A DNA stretch of 64,000 nucleotides from Actinocrinis sp035653575 (GTDB taxonomy: Bacteria > Actinomycetota > Actinomycetes > Streptomycetales > Catenulisporaceae), in contig NZ_DASRBQ010000009.1 of the NCBI RefSeq assembly GCF_035653575.1, forward strand, positions 1-64,000, written 5' to 3'. Position 1 is the first letter of the stretch. Each line of letters starts with the position of its first letter. The translations under genes and the position numbers were made by a program. Of this stretch, positions 1-7,696 are shown in pieces. The notes under the pieces were generated by a model, which worked only from the letters and a program-made list of their open reading frames with translations, was not told the DNA's origin and ran no database searches.

Positions 1-476
1 CAGAAGCAGAAACCGAGGCGCAGCGCGGCGGCCTGCCCAAGGGGTCGATCGCCGCGGTCGGCGAACGGCTCGGCCAACGCGTCGCTCAGGTGAGCGAGGC
101 CGCAGGCGACAAGGTCGCGCACGTCGGCGAGGTCGCTGCCGCGCGCATCGCTCAGGTCGGCGGAGCGGCGGCTGAGCGGGTCGCCCATGTCGGCGAGGCC
201 GCAGGGCAGCGGGTCATCCTCGCGGGTGAAGCCGCGGAGGGGACGGCGGTTGACGCCCAGACCCGCGCCGCGCAGGCCAAGGAGCGCATCACCCGGCAAG
301 CCGGCGAACTGGCCAGGCGAATCCGGCATTCCACTCCGCCTCCGGTGCGCGAGAAGGGGAGCCGCGCCGTCGACGTCGTCAAGAAGCACCCACGCGAAAC
401 GGCCGTCGGTTCGGCGATCATCGGCCTGGTAGCGGTGATCCGCCGCCGTGGAAAGCGTTCTGGCAGCGGCGAGTGA
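1..476 (+). CDS. Partial helical-repeat protein with basic C-terminus (5' end outside window)
   Basis: The frame is open from the first bases of the window to a TGA at 474-476, so the N-terminus is missing. About 55 residues consist of imperfect 11-residue repeats (RVAQVSEAAGD, KVAHVGEVAAA, RIAQVGGAAAE, RVAHVGEAAGQ, RVILAGEAAEG), which predicts an amphipathic helix. A Lys/Arg-rich stretch follows, then a short hydrophobic segment (AVGSAIIGLVAVI) and a basic tail. This resembles small actinobacterial membrane-peripheral proteins of the YtxH/DUF3618 type, but I cannot assign a family. The repeats suggest a membrane- or protein-binding rod; that is inference. Confidence 0.7.
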   Translation, partial: EAETEAQRGGLPKGSIAAVGERLGQRVAQVSEAAGDKVAHVGEVAAARIAQVGGAAAERVAHVGEAAGQRVILAGEAAEGTAVDAQTRAAQAKERITRQAGELARRIRHSTPPPVREKGSRAVDVVKKHPRETAVGSAIIGLVAVIRRRGKRSGSGE

Positions 477-665
477 TCGCGCGGTACGCACAGGCCGACG
501 GCCCCTGCGAACGCTGAACCTCAGCTCCTTTCATCAACCGCGCTCGATCCCGGTCCAGGTGAACGATCCTGGTGGCCGCGGCGTTTCGAATATGACGCGC
601 CGGGCATCCGGAAGACCTGGTCAGCCGACGGCGATCCGAGCGATCGCGGAGCAAGGGGCGAGCGG

Positions 666-1169
666 GTGAGTGAGATCGGGCGCAACAGCAGGGGCCGCAC
701 GGCGGCCGCCGTGGACGAGTATCTTCGCGCACTCGGCCGGGCGGCGCGGGACCAGGCTGTCGCAGAGGCCGAGCAGGAGGTCTGCCGAGTCTGGAGCGAG
801 GAGCTCGCCCGGGTCCAGCACGTGACAGAGCTCGGAGTCGCCTCCGCCCATGCGGCCGTTCAGGCGGCGCAGATCCTGGTGCGCGAGGAACAGCGCATCG
901 GCGATCTCGAGGGCCTGGCGCGGGCGCAACAGCAGTTGGAGCGCGCCAAGGATCAGGAGCGGCGCAGCGCAGAGGCGGCGCGCGTGCTGCTCGACGTGGT
1001 GGCGGAGGAGCAGGAACTGCTCGCCGTCGCCGCCGAGGAGCGCGAGACGGTGGCGTTGGCCAACCGCATCTGGCTCTCCTCGGCCGGACGCGCCGTGTGC
1101 GCCGCGGAGGCGGACGAGGGGGTCGATTCCGGCATGCGGCTCGACGCCTCCGACTTCGACGACCACTGA
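666..1169 (+). CDS. Alpha-helical coiled-coil protein of unknown function
   Basis: A 167-residue protein starting at GTG, with AAGGGG about 8 nt upstream. The sequence is almost entirely helix-forming, rich in Ala, Glu, Gln and Arg with heptad-like spacing (roughly residues 25-130), and has an acidic end (DASDFDDH). There is no signal peptide, membrane segment or catalytic motif. I do not recognise the family. It ends just before a strong hairpin shared with the convergent GH65 gene. Its codon use looks like that of its neighbours, so it is probably real. Confidence 0.6.
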   Translation: MSEIGRNSRGRTAAAVDEYLRALGRAARDQAVAEAEQEVCRVWSEELARVQHVTELGVASAHAAVQAAQILVREEQRIGDLEGLARAQQQLERAKDQERRSAEAARVLLDVVAEEQELLAVAAEERETVALANRIWLSSAGRAVCAAEADEGVDSGMRLDASDFDDH

Positions 1170-1237
1170 TATTCCGGCAACCCGCCCCGCCGCGGCCGCA
1201 AGCCGCTCGACCAGCCCCTCGACGACAAGCCTTCGAC

Positions 1238-1299
1238 GCGACCGACACGAAGCGGCCGAGCCTTTCACCCGATCGGCTCGGCCGCTTCGTGTCGGTCGC
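1238..1299. terminator. Long perfect hairpin between convergent genes
   Basis: Arms 1238-1262 and 1275-1299 are perfectly complementary over 25 bp, with a 12-nt loop. It lies between the ends of the helical-protein gene (+) and the GH65 gene (-), so it probably terminates both. There is no T-run, which is normal for high-GC actinomycetes. Confidence 0.85.
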
Positions 1300-1334
1300 C
1301 CTTTGTCGTCTCGCGATAGCCCGCCGCTGCCGCC

Positions 1335-3803
1335 TCAGCGGCGGCGCGGCTCCCGGCCCGGCGGCTGCTTGGGCGCGGGATGGGCCACCGGCTCCGGAAT
1401 CGGTGCGCTGACCGAGTCCCCGGCCCGGACGGTCAGCTTGGTGCCGTGGTGGCGCAGTTCCAGGCGGACGCCGTCGGTCCGCGCATCCGAAGAAGCCTGC
1501 GACTGCCCGTCCGCTCCGTCGCCCGCCGCCGGCTCGGGCCGCGGCGAGAGTTCGGGCACCGAGTCCGCCGCCGCCTGCGGCCCGAAGGTCGGTTGCGCGG
1601 CGAGCGTGTACGTGGCCTGATCCTTGCGGACCTCTACCGTCAGCACCCTGCCGTCCAGCAGCAGCCGGAAGGTCATCCGGTCCCAGCCCGCGGGCAGGCG
1701 CGGCGCGAAGAACAGGCCGTCCTCCCGGTGACGCATCCCGCCGAATCCGGCTACCAGCGCGATCCAGCTGCCCGCGAGCGCGGCCAGGTGCAGGCCGTCC
1801 GCGGTGTTCTTCTCCAGGTTGTCGATGTCCATCAGCGCGGCCTCGCCGAGGTAGTCGTAGGCCAGCCGCAGATGTCCGACCTCGGCCGCGATCACCGCCT
1901 GGCTGCACGCGGACAGGGACGAGTCGCGCACCGTCAGCGGTTCGCAGTACTCGAAGTCCCTGGCCTTGTCCCGGTGGTCGAAGGCGTCACCGCGCAGGTG
2001 CAGCGCAAGCACCAGATCCGCCTGCTTGATCACCTGCTTGCGGTAGAGCTGGAAGTAGGGGAAGTGCAGCAGCAGCGGGTACTGGTCCGGCTTCGTGCTC
2101 TCGAAGTCCCAGAACTCGTGCTCGGTGAAGCCCTCCGCCTGCGGATGCACCCCGCGCGTCTCGTCGTAGGGCACGAACATGCCCTTGGCCGCGGCGCGCC
2201 AGTGGTCCACCTCGTCCGGGGTCACGTCGAACTGGTGCGCCCAGTCGGGATCGCGTTGCACGGCGTCCGCGGCGGCGGCGAGATTCTGCTGCGCCATCAG
2301 GTTCGTGTAGACGTTGTTGTCGGCCAGCGCGCTGTACTCGTCGGGACCGGTGACGCCCTCGATGCGGAACTGCCCCGCGCCGTCGAAGTGCCCGAGCGAG
2401 CACCACAACCGCGCCGTCTCCACCAGCAGTTCCAGCCCGGTCTCGCGCTCGAAACCCTGGTCGTGTGTGGCCAGCTGGTATCGCAGCACGGCGTCGGCGA
2501 TGTCCGCGTTGATGTGGAAGGCGGCGGTGCCGGCCGGCCAGTAACCGGAGCATTCCTGCCCTGAGATGGTGCGCCACGGGAAGGCCGCGCCGCTCAGGCC
2601 GAGCTGCGTCGCCCGCTCACGCGCCACCGGCAGCGTGCTCTGCCGCCAGCGCAGCGCGTTTGCGACCGCAGAAGGGGCCGTGTACGTGAGCACTTGGAGC
2701 ACGAAGGTCTCGGTATCCCAGAAGGCGTGCCCGTCATAGCCGCTGCCGGTCAGCCCCTTGGCCGGGATCGCCCGCTGCTCCGCCCGCACGCCCGCCTGGT
2801 AAAGGTGGAACAGCGCGAATCGGACCGCCTGCTGGATCTCCGGATCGCCCTCGATCTCCACGTCAGCGCAGGACCAGAACGAGTCGAGGCAGGCGCGCTG
2901 CTCCTTGAGCAGCCCCTCCCAGCCGGTTTGCCGCACCGCGCTGAGCGCCGCGTCGACCTGGTCGCGCACGGCGGGCAGCGACCGGGTGGCCGACCAGCCG
3001 TAGGCGACGAACTTGATCAGCTTCAGCGTCTGGCCCGGCTGCAGCAGCGCCCCGACCGTGTACCGGCCGAGGTCCGCCTCGCTGACCGCCCGGCTGCGGG
3101 TGCTCTCCGGCCCATCGACGATGTGGCCCATCGCCGCCCCGACACGCAGCTTGCTGCGACGCACCGTGTGCACCATGGTGATCTGCTCGTCGCCGAACTC
3201 CTCGTGCAGATCCGCCTGCAGCGGCGAGGAGAGCGCCGCGGCGGCGCGCGGATCGGCGGCGGCCGGCGGCAGTTCCTCGTTGGCGATCAGCTCCGACTGC
3301 ACCACCACCCGGGCCGGGCCGTCCACCGCCTCGACCTCGAAGCAGACCGCTGCGATCGAACGCTGCGTCAGCGACACCAGCCGCGTCGAGCGGACCCGCA
3401 CCGTGCGCCCGGCCGGGGACTCCCACTCGGCTTCGCGGCGCAGCACGCCCGCGCGCAGGTCGAGCGCGCGCTCGTGCGAGTGCAGCTTCCCGTACCGCAC
3501 ATCGAACGGCTCGTCGTCCACGAGCAGCCGGATGAGCTTGCCGTTGGTGATGTTGATCAGGGTCTCGCCCGAGTCCGGGTAGCCGTAGCCCGCCTCGGCA
3601 TAGGGGAGGGGGCGCAGCTCGTACACGCCGTTGAGATACGCGCCGGGAAGCCCGTGCGGCTCGCCCTCGTCCAGATTCCCGCGCCAGCCGATATGCCCGT
3701 TCGACAAGGCGAACAGCGACTCGGAATGCGGCAGCAGGTCAAGGTCGAGCTTCGACTCGCGCAAGCACCACGGCTCGGTCTGGAAGACAGGATGCTCGAT
3801 CAC
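1335..3803 (-). CDS. GH65 family disaccharide phosphorylase (trehalose/maltose/kojibiose type)
   Basis: An 822-residue protein with the GH65 order: N-terminal beta-sandwich (about 1-300), (alpha/alpha)6 barrel (about 320-700) and C-terminal beta domain. The catalytic general acid is E489 in the GPDEYSALADNN motif. The phosphate-binding Ser-rich loop is DSSLSACSQ at about 627-635, and the WDTE motif is at about 362-365. Family members split an alpha-glucoside with inorganic phosphate to give beta-glucose-1-phosphate plus glucose; the substrate cannot be read from sequence alone. A Pro/Ser/Ala-rich insert (about 740-778) interrupts the C-terminal domain. The start is GTG and overlaps the beta-phosphoglucomutase stop by 4 nt (GTGA), so the two are translationally coupled. 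That enzyme would consume the beta-G1P product. A cytoplasmic trehalose or maltose phosphorylase is most likely. Confidence 0.92.
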   Translation of the reverse strand: MIEHPVFQTEPWCLRESKLDLDLLPHSESLFALSNGHIGWRGNLDEGEPHGLPGAYLNGVYELRPLPYAEAGYGYPDSGETLINITNGKLIRLLVDDEPFDVRYGKLHSHERALDLRAGVLRREAEWESPAGRTVRVRSTRLVSLTQRSIAAVCFEVEAVDGPARVVVQSELIANEELPPAAADPRAAAALSSPLQADLHEEFGDEQITMVHTVRRSKLRVGAAMGHIVDGPESTRSRAVSEADLGRYTVGALLQPGQTLKLIKFVAYGWSATRSLPAVRDQVDAALSAVRQTGWEGLLKEQRACLDSFWSCADVEIEGDPEIQQAVRFALFHLYQAGVRAEQRAIPAKGLTGSGYDGHAFWDTETFVLQVLTYTAPSAVANALRWRQSTLPVARERATQLGLSGAAFPWRTISGQECSGYWPAGTAAFHINADIADAVLRYQLATHDQGFERETGLELLVETARLWCSLGHFDGAGQFRIEGVTGPDEYSALADNNVYTNLMAQQNLAAAADAVQRDPDWAHQFDVTPDEVDHWRAAAKGMFVPYDETRGVHPQAEGFTEHEFWDFESTKPDQYPLLLHFPYFQLYRKQVIKQADLVLALHLRGDAFDHRDKARDFEYCEPLTVRDSSLSACSQAVIAAEVGHLRLAYDYLGEAALMDIDNLEKNTADGLHLAALAGSWIALVAGFGGMRHREDGLFFAPRLPAGWDRMTFRLLLDGRVLTVEVRKDQATYTLAAQPTFGPQAAADSVPELSPRPEPAAGDGADGQSQASSDARTDGVRLELRHHGTKLTVRAGDSVSAPIPEPVAHPAPKQPPGREPRRR

Positions 3804-4621
3804 CGGGTCGCCGCCAGCAGCTGGTCGAGGTCGGTGACCACGACGTCGGCGCCGTGCGCGAACAGCTCCTCGCGCTGCCCGAGCCGGTCCACGCCGATCA
3901 CCTTGCCGAAGTTGCCGGCCCGGCCGGCCTGCACTCCCGCCTGCGCGTCGTCGAACACCGCGGCCTGCGCGGCCTCGACCCCGAGCGCCCGCGCGGCGGC
4001 GAGGTAGCTGTCCGGGGCGGGCTTGCCGAGCAGGTTGTGCTCGCGCAGGTCGTTGCCGTCGAAGGTGGCGTCGAAGAGGTCTGCCATATTCGCGGCCTCC
4101 AACACCGCGTCGCAGTTCGCGCTCGACGTGACCACGCCGGTACGCAGACCGGCAGCGCGCACGGCCTGTACGTAACGTACCGAGCCTTCGTACCGCTCGA
4201 CACCCTGCGTACGCAGCAGCTCATTGAACGCTTCGTTCTTCGCGTTGCCGACGCCCTGCACGGTCTCAGCGGTCGGCGGGTCATCCGGCTTGCCCTCAGG
4301 CAGGTCGATGCCGCGCGACATGAGGAACGAGCGCACCCCGTCAGCCCTCGGCTTACCGTCTACGTACTGCTCGTAGTCCTTCACGTCGTCGAACGGCTCG
4401 AACGGACGCGAGTCGCGCGCACTGAGCGCGCGTAGCAGCGCGTCGAAGGTCTGCTTCCAGGCCGAGGCGTGCACGGTCGCCGTCTTGGTCAGCACGCCGT
4501 CCATATCGAACAGGCAGACCCGGATCGAGTGATCGAGGCCGATTCCGGAGGCGTCCGGCTGGGCGGTCTGCGCCGACGGGTCGGCGCTCCTCGACGAACC
4601 GGCGGCATCGGATGTGGTCAC
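3800..4621 (-). CDS. pgmB: Beta-phosphoglucomutase family HAD phosphatase
   Basis: A 273-residue HAD subfamily IA protein. Motif I is DMDGVLT with nucleophile D39 and acid/base D41. Motif II lies in VVTSSANCD and the C-terminal motif is VFDDAQAGVQAG. A long helical cap follows motif I, as in beta-phosphoglucomutases. It interconverts beta-glucose-1-phosphate and glucose-6-phosphate and so feeds the product of the overlapping downstream GH65 phosphorylase into glycolysis. The ATG start has GAAGGAG about 9 nt upstream. The first 30 residues are a low-complexity Ser/Asp/Ala extension that is not part of the fold. Confidence 0.9.
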   Translation of the reverse strand: MTTSDAAGSSRSADPSAQTAQPDASGIGLDHSIRVCLFDMDGVLTKTATVHASAWKQTFDALLRALSARDSRPFEPFDDVKDYEQYVDGKPRADGVRSFLMSRGIDLPEGKPDDPPTAETVQGVGNAKNEAFNELLRTQGVERYEGSVRYVQAVRAAGLRTGVVTSSANCDAVLEAANMADLFDATFDGNDLREHNLLGKPAPDSYLAAARALGVEAAQAAVFDDAQAGVQAGRAGNFGKVIGVDRLGQREELFAHGADVVVTDLDQLLAATR

Positions 4622-4711
4622 GGTGGAGGCTCCTTCGTGTCCTTCGGGCCGGGCGCGGTAAAACGTCGCCGGCGGCGCTGTGGCTCACCGGCACCGCCCT
4701 TTTGTTGCAGC

Positions 4712-5110
4712 CTATTTCCGGACGCTCGCGGCGGCCGCCTGGCGCGGGTTCGCGTTCGCCCGCATCCGCTCACGCTCAGTCGTGCCGCCCCAGATGCCGT
4801 ACAGCTCCCCGGTCTGCAGCGCGTACGCCCGGCACACGGCACGCACCGGGCAGTGCGCGCAGATCGCCTTCGCCGCGGTCTCCCGGAACCGGCGCTGGTG
4901 GTTGCTCTCGTGGTCGGGAGCGAAGAACAGCGACGGATTCGCGGTCCGGCACGCGCCGCGCTCCTGCCAGTCGTCGTCCGGCATGGGGTACGGGACCGGT
5001 GCCTTGCGAGGGCGGGCGGCGCGCGTGGCGGGGCGGGCGGTCGCCTCAGGCGGCGCCGCGACGGCCGACGCTGAAAGGCGGATGCGCTCGGGGGCTTGGA
5101 CCGGGGGCAT
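4712..5110 (-). CDS. WhiB-family iron-sulfur transcription factor
   Basis: A 132-residue WhiB-like protein. The four cluster cysteines are C54, C84, C87 and C93 (CxxC in the centre), which bind a 4Fe-4S cluster in this family. The beta-turn GIWGG follows at about residues 105-109, then a basic DNA-contacting tail (ERERMRAN). Family members usually act by binding the sigma-A region 4 rather than alone. The first 45 residues are an Ala/Pro/Arg-rich extension. AAGGAG sits about 7 nt upstream of the ATG. It is transcribed away from the sigma-factor cluster, with 373 bp between them. The subfamily (WblA, WblC, WblE etc.) is not assigned. Confidence 0.95.
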   Translation of the reverse strand: MPPVQAPERIRLSASAVAAPPEATARPATRAARPRKAPVPYPMPDDDWQERGACRTANPSLFFAPDHESNHQRRFRETAAKAICAHCPVRAVCRAYALQTGELYGIWGGTTERERMRANANPRQAAAASVRK

Positions 5111-5483
5111 GGCGTGCTCCTTCCCAGGAGTGCGAACGAGGCGGGACCCTCGCCGAACTCTCCGTTTCGCGCGGTCGCAAACCGCCGATGTCGTGCAGTG
5201 AATGCCACGATTCGGTACCAGTCACCGGTTCACGGCGCCGGGAACCGTCGTCCGGCGCGATTCGGGGGCCGCGAAGAGGTTTGCCCGTGCGAATAGCGGT
5301 TAGCAGGAGCGGACGCTCGACTGAGTAAGGGTGAGACGTGTGCCAATAAGCGGCCGCACCGAAGCGGTAACCGACCGACCGGACCAGTCAGTCGACCGGC
5401 CAACCTACGCGTCGGCCGGCCGGCAGTATGGTGGACACCGGGGGTCCATGTCGTACGACCACGAATACAAGGGGATTGCACCA
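5111..5483. other. Divergent intergenic region between whiB-like gene and STAS gene
   Basis: This 373-bp gap carries the WhiB ribosome site at its left end and AAGGGG (5469-5474), which serves the STAS gene. A GACC-rich stretch occupies about 5367-5402 and a possible -10 (TATGGT, 5427-5432) has no convincing -35. An in-frame extension of the STAS reading frame up to 5331 looks non-coding in composition. I see no RNA gene. Confidence 0.5.
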
Positions 5484-5822
5484 ATGGACCGCTTTGGCGT
5501 CAGTGTCGGGGACTCGGGCCAGGGCCGGTACGTGGTGACCGTGCGCGGCGAGCTCGACCTGGCCACCGCGGACCGGCTGTGGGCCGAACTCGAGCCGCTG
5601 CTGGCGCCGGAGACGGTCGTGGTGCTCGACGGGACCGAGATCAGCTTCCTCGACTCCAGCGGCCTGCGGGTGCTGCTGCAGGCCGGCAACCGGGCCACCT
5701 CCGGCGGCGCCGCGTTCCGGCTCGTCGCACCCCAGCAGGCGGTGCAGCGGGTGCTCGACCTGGCCGGCACCGGCGATCACCTGCAGACCCGCGACACGGT
5801 CGACGAGGCCCTGGCAGGCTGA
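5484..5822 (+). CDS. STAS-domain anti-sigma factor antagonist
   Basis: A 112-residue single STAS domain of the SpoIIAA/RsbV type. The phosphorylatable serine lies in the conserved FLDSSGLRVLL loop, and GELDLATADRLW is the typical N-terminal signature. In partner switching the unphosphorylated form binds the anti-sigma factor and frees sigma. I place the start at ATG 5484 because AAGGGG lies 9 nt upstream; ATG 5448 and the open frame back to 5331 lack ribosome sites and add non-conserved residues. It is the first gene of the antagonist, anti-sigma, sigma set. The downstream PP2C protein is a plausible phosphatase for it. Confidence 0.93.
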   Translation: MDRFGVSVGDSGQGRYVVTVRGELDLATADRLWAELEPLLAPETVVVLDGTEISFLDSSGLRVLLQAGNRATSGGAAFRLVAPQQAVQRVLDLAGTGDHLQTRDTVDEALAG

Positions 5823-5947
5823 GTCCAGGGCCGCCGCGCCGGACCGCCGGCGCGCGAGCCCCACGCGGACCGCCATCGAGATCCGCGAACGTCCACTTTC
5901 CGCAACACACCGATTCGACTGCGGGCAATTCGGAGGGAAGCAGAGCG

Positions 5948-6373
5948 ATGCACGAGGACAACCCGGCCGGACCCGATTCGCTGCCCGGTCCGCGAACCGT
6001 GGTGCTGTCGATCCCGGCCGACCGGGAGCAGGTGGTGCTGGTCCGGTCGGTGGCCGGGCACATCGCGGCCAGGCTCGGGCTGTCCGTGGCCGAGCTGACC
6101 GACCTGCGGCTCGCGGTGGACGAGGCCTGCGGGCTGTTCCTGCTCGTCCCGGGCTTCGGCCTGGCCGGCGAGCTGCTCGAGTGCCGCTTCGAGGAGCAGC
6201 CGGGATCGCTCTCAGTGACCGTGAGCGCCCCGGCCGAGTCGTCGATCGAGCCGGACGTCGACGACATCGGCTGGATCATGCTCAGCGCGCTGGTGGACGA
6301 GCTGACCTGGAAGTCGGAGGGCAGCGTCGCCCGGCTCACCCTGGTCAAGCACCTGTCGGTGCGAGGCAGCTGA
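5948..6373 (+). CDS. rsbW: RsbW-like anti-sigma regulatory factor (GHKL ATPase fold)
   Basis: A 141-residue HATPase_c_2 protein. The N-box region reads LRLAVDEACGLFLL. It keeps the Asp-Glu-Ala-Cys motif but lacks the usual Asn of the kinase N-box, a feature I associate with mycobacterial UsfX-type anti-sigma factors. A clear GGAGGG is 10 nt upstream of the ATG. Its stop overlaps the sigma-factor start (TGATG), so the inhibitor and its sigma are made together. The expected role is to bind the downstream sigma factor and be titrated by the upstream STAS protein. Whether it still phosphorylates that protein is uncertain given the altered N-box. Confidence 0.88.
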   Translation: MHEDNPAGPDSLPGPRTVVLSIPADREQVVLVRSVAGHIAARLGLSVAELTDLRLAVDEACGLFLLVPGFGLAGELLECRFEEQPGSLSVTVSAPAESSIEPDVDDIGWIMLSALVDELTWKSEGSVARLTLVKHLSVRGS

Positions 6374-7407
6374 TGGGCCGGGCGGAAACGGTGAATGTCG
6401 AGGATAAGCAGCCAGGGGCCGACCCGGCGGCGCGCGGCTCCGGGCGGCCGAAAGCGCGGCCGTCCGGCTCAGGCGCGGCCAGACCGGACGTCGGCGCTGT
6501 GAGCGACGGACTCGTTAACGACGGCCCGGTGAACGGCGACGCCGTGATTGACGCCGTGCCGGACGCGATAGAGGCGACGGCCGAAGCGAACGAATCATCG
6601 GGCGACGCGGGCGCGAACACTTCGCCTCCCGGCAACGCCCCCGTCTCCCCGCACGCCGAGCGGCGCGCCGAGACGATGCGCATATTCCACCGGATGCGCA
6701 AGCTGCCGCCGGGCGATCCGGAGCGGGAGCGGCTGCGCGCCGAAGTGATTGAAGACCACATGGCCTACGCCCGTCGGATAGCCGCGCGCTACGGCGGACA
6801 CGGCGAGGTCGTCGAGGACTTCGTGCAGGTCGCCTATCTCGGTCTGGTCAAGGCGGTGGACAACTTCGACCCCGACCACGGGACCGGCTTCCTCGGCTAT
6901 GCCACGCCGATGATCATGGGCGAGATCAAGCGGTACTTCCGGGACGCCACCTGGGACGTGCACGTGCCGCGCCGCATGCAGGAGCTCTCCAGCGCGCTGC
7001 GCAAGGCCACCGAGGCGCTCACCCAGGAACTCGGACGCTCGCCGAGCGTCGCCGAGCTGGCCGAGAAGGTCAAGGCGACCCCGGAAGAAGTGATCGAGGC
7101 GATGGACGCGGCCTCGGCGTACACCACGGCCTCGCTGGACCGGCCGGTGCGCGTCGACGCCGCCGAGGGCGCCAGCCTGGCCGAGTTCGTCGGCGGCGAG
7201 GACCCGCGCTTCGAGGCGGTGGTCAACCGCGAGGTGCTCAAGCCGCTGCTGGCCAAGCTAGGCGAGCGGGACAAGCGGATCTTGATGATGCGCTTCTTCC
7301 GCGGCATGACGCAGTCGCAGATCGGTGAGGAGCTGCACGTCTCCCAGATGCAGGTTTCCCGCCTGCTCACCCGGATCCTCGAAGACCTGCGAGCGGGCTT
7401 CGAGTAG
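6373..7407 (+). CDS. SigB/SigF-type (group 3) alternative sigma factor
   Basis: A 344-residue sigma-70 family protein. About 95 N-terminal residues are Ala/Gly/Asp-rich and probably disordered. Region 2 runs about 125-195 (EDFVQVAYLGLVKAVDNFD, then GYATPMIMGEIKRYFRD). Region 3 is about 200-280 and region 4 about 288-340, with a helix-turn-helix at MTQSQIGEELHVSQMQVSRLL. The sequence matches the stress/sporulation sigma group (SigB, SigF, SigG) of actinomycetes. Translation is coupled to the anti-sigma gene by a 1-nt stop/start overlap. The long acidic N-terminal extension is longer than in most relatives. Confidence 0.95.
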   Translation: MGRAETVNVEDKQPGADPAARGSGRPKARPSGSGAARPDVGAVSDGLVNDGPVNGDAVIDAVPDAIEATAEANESSGDAGANTSPPGNAPVSPHAERRAETMRIFHRMRKLPPGDPERERLRAEVIEDHMAYARRIAARYGGHGEVVEDFVQVAYLGLVKAVDNFDPDHGTGFLGYATPMIMGEIKRYFRDATWDVHVPRRMQELSSALRKATEALTQELGRSPSVAELAEKVKATPEEVIEAMDAASAYTTASLDRPVRVDAAEGASLAEFVGGEDPRFEAVVNREVLKPLLAKLGERDKRILMMRFFRGMTQSQIGEELHVSQMQVSRLLTRILEDLRAGFE

Positions 7408-7425
7408 GCCGGGGCCCGCGCTTAA

Positions 7426-7461
7426 GGCCGGTTCGCGCCGATACGGACGGCGCGACCGGCC
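7426..7461 (+). terminator. Hairpin after the sigma-factor gene
   Basis: Arms 7426-7440 and 7448-7461 (GGCCGGT.../...ACCGGCC) pair over 14 bp with one bulged T and a 7-nt loop, 18 nt after the sigma stop codon. It probably separates the partner-switch operon from the downstream phosphatase gene. Confidence 0.6.
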
Positions 7462-7696
7462 TGGCGCGCTTTCGCGCGGGCTCAGCTCGCAGCAAGGGCC
7501 GGGGGCGGCCGCGCCGCCCCCACCGGCTCCGCCGCGCGGCCGTTATGCGGACGCTGATATAACCGTTCCGGACGCGCCACCAAGCCGCCCCCGGAAACTC
7601 CGGGCGGACTGGAGCGCGCGCGCTGCCCGAGCAGACGTTCGTCCTGCATAATGCAACGGATCGGCACCCACTATCAGCCCTGGAAGGGGAGGGGAG

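Noticed and set aside
418..1908. Long minus-strand open frame of 496 codons
   Set aside because: It is Arg/Pro/Ala-rich, crosses two supported genes and the terminator, and has no domain; it is a high-GC shadow frame.
1380..4007. Plus-strand frames opposite the GH65 gene
   Set aside because: Anti-sense shadows; the minus strand carries a full GH65 enzyme with catalytic residues.
5331..5483. N-terminal extension of the STAS gene
   Set aside because: No ribosome site at the upstream starts, and the residues are not STAS-like; AAGGGG supports ATG 5484.
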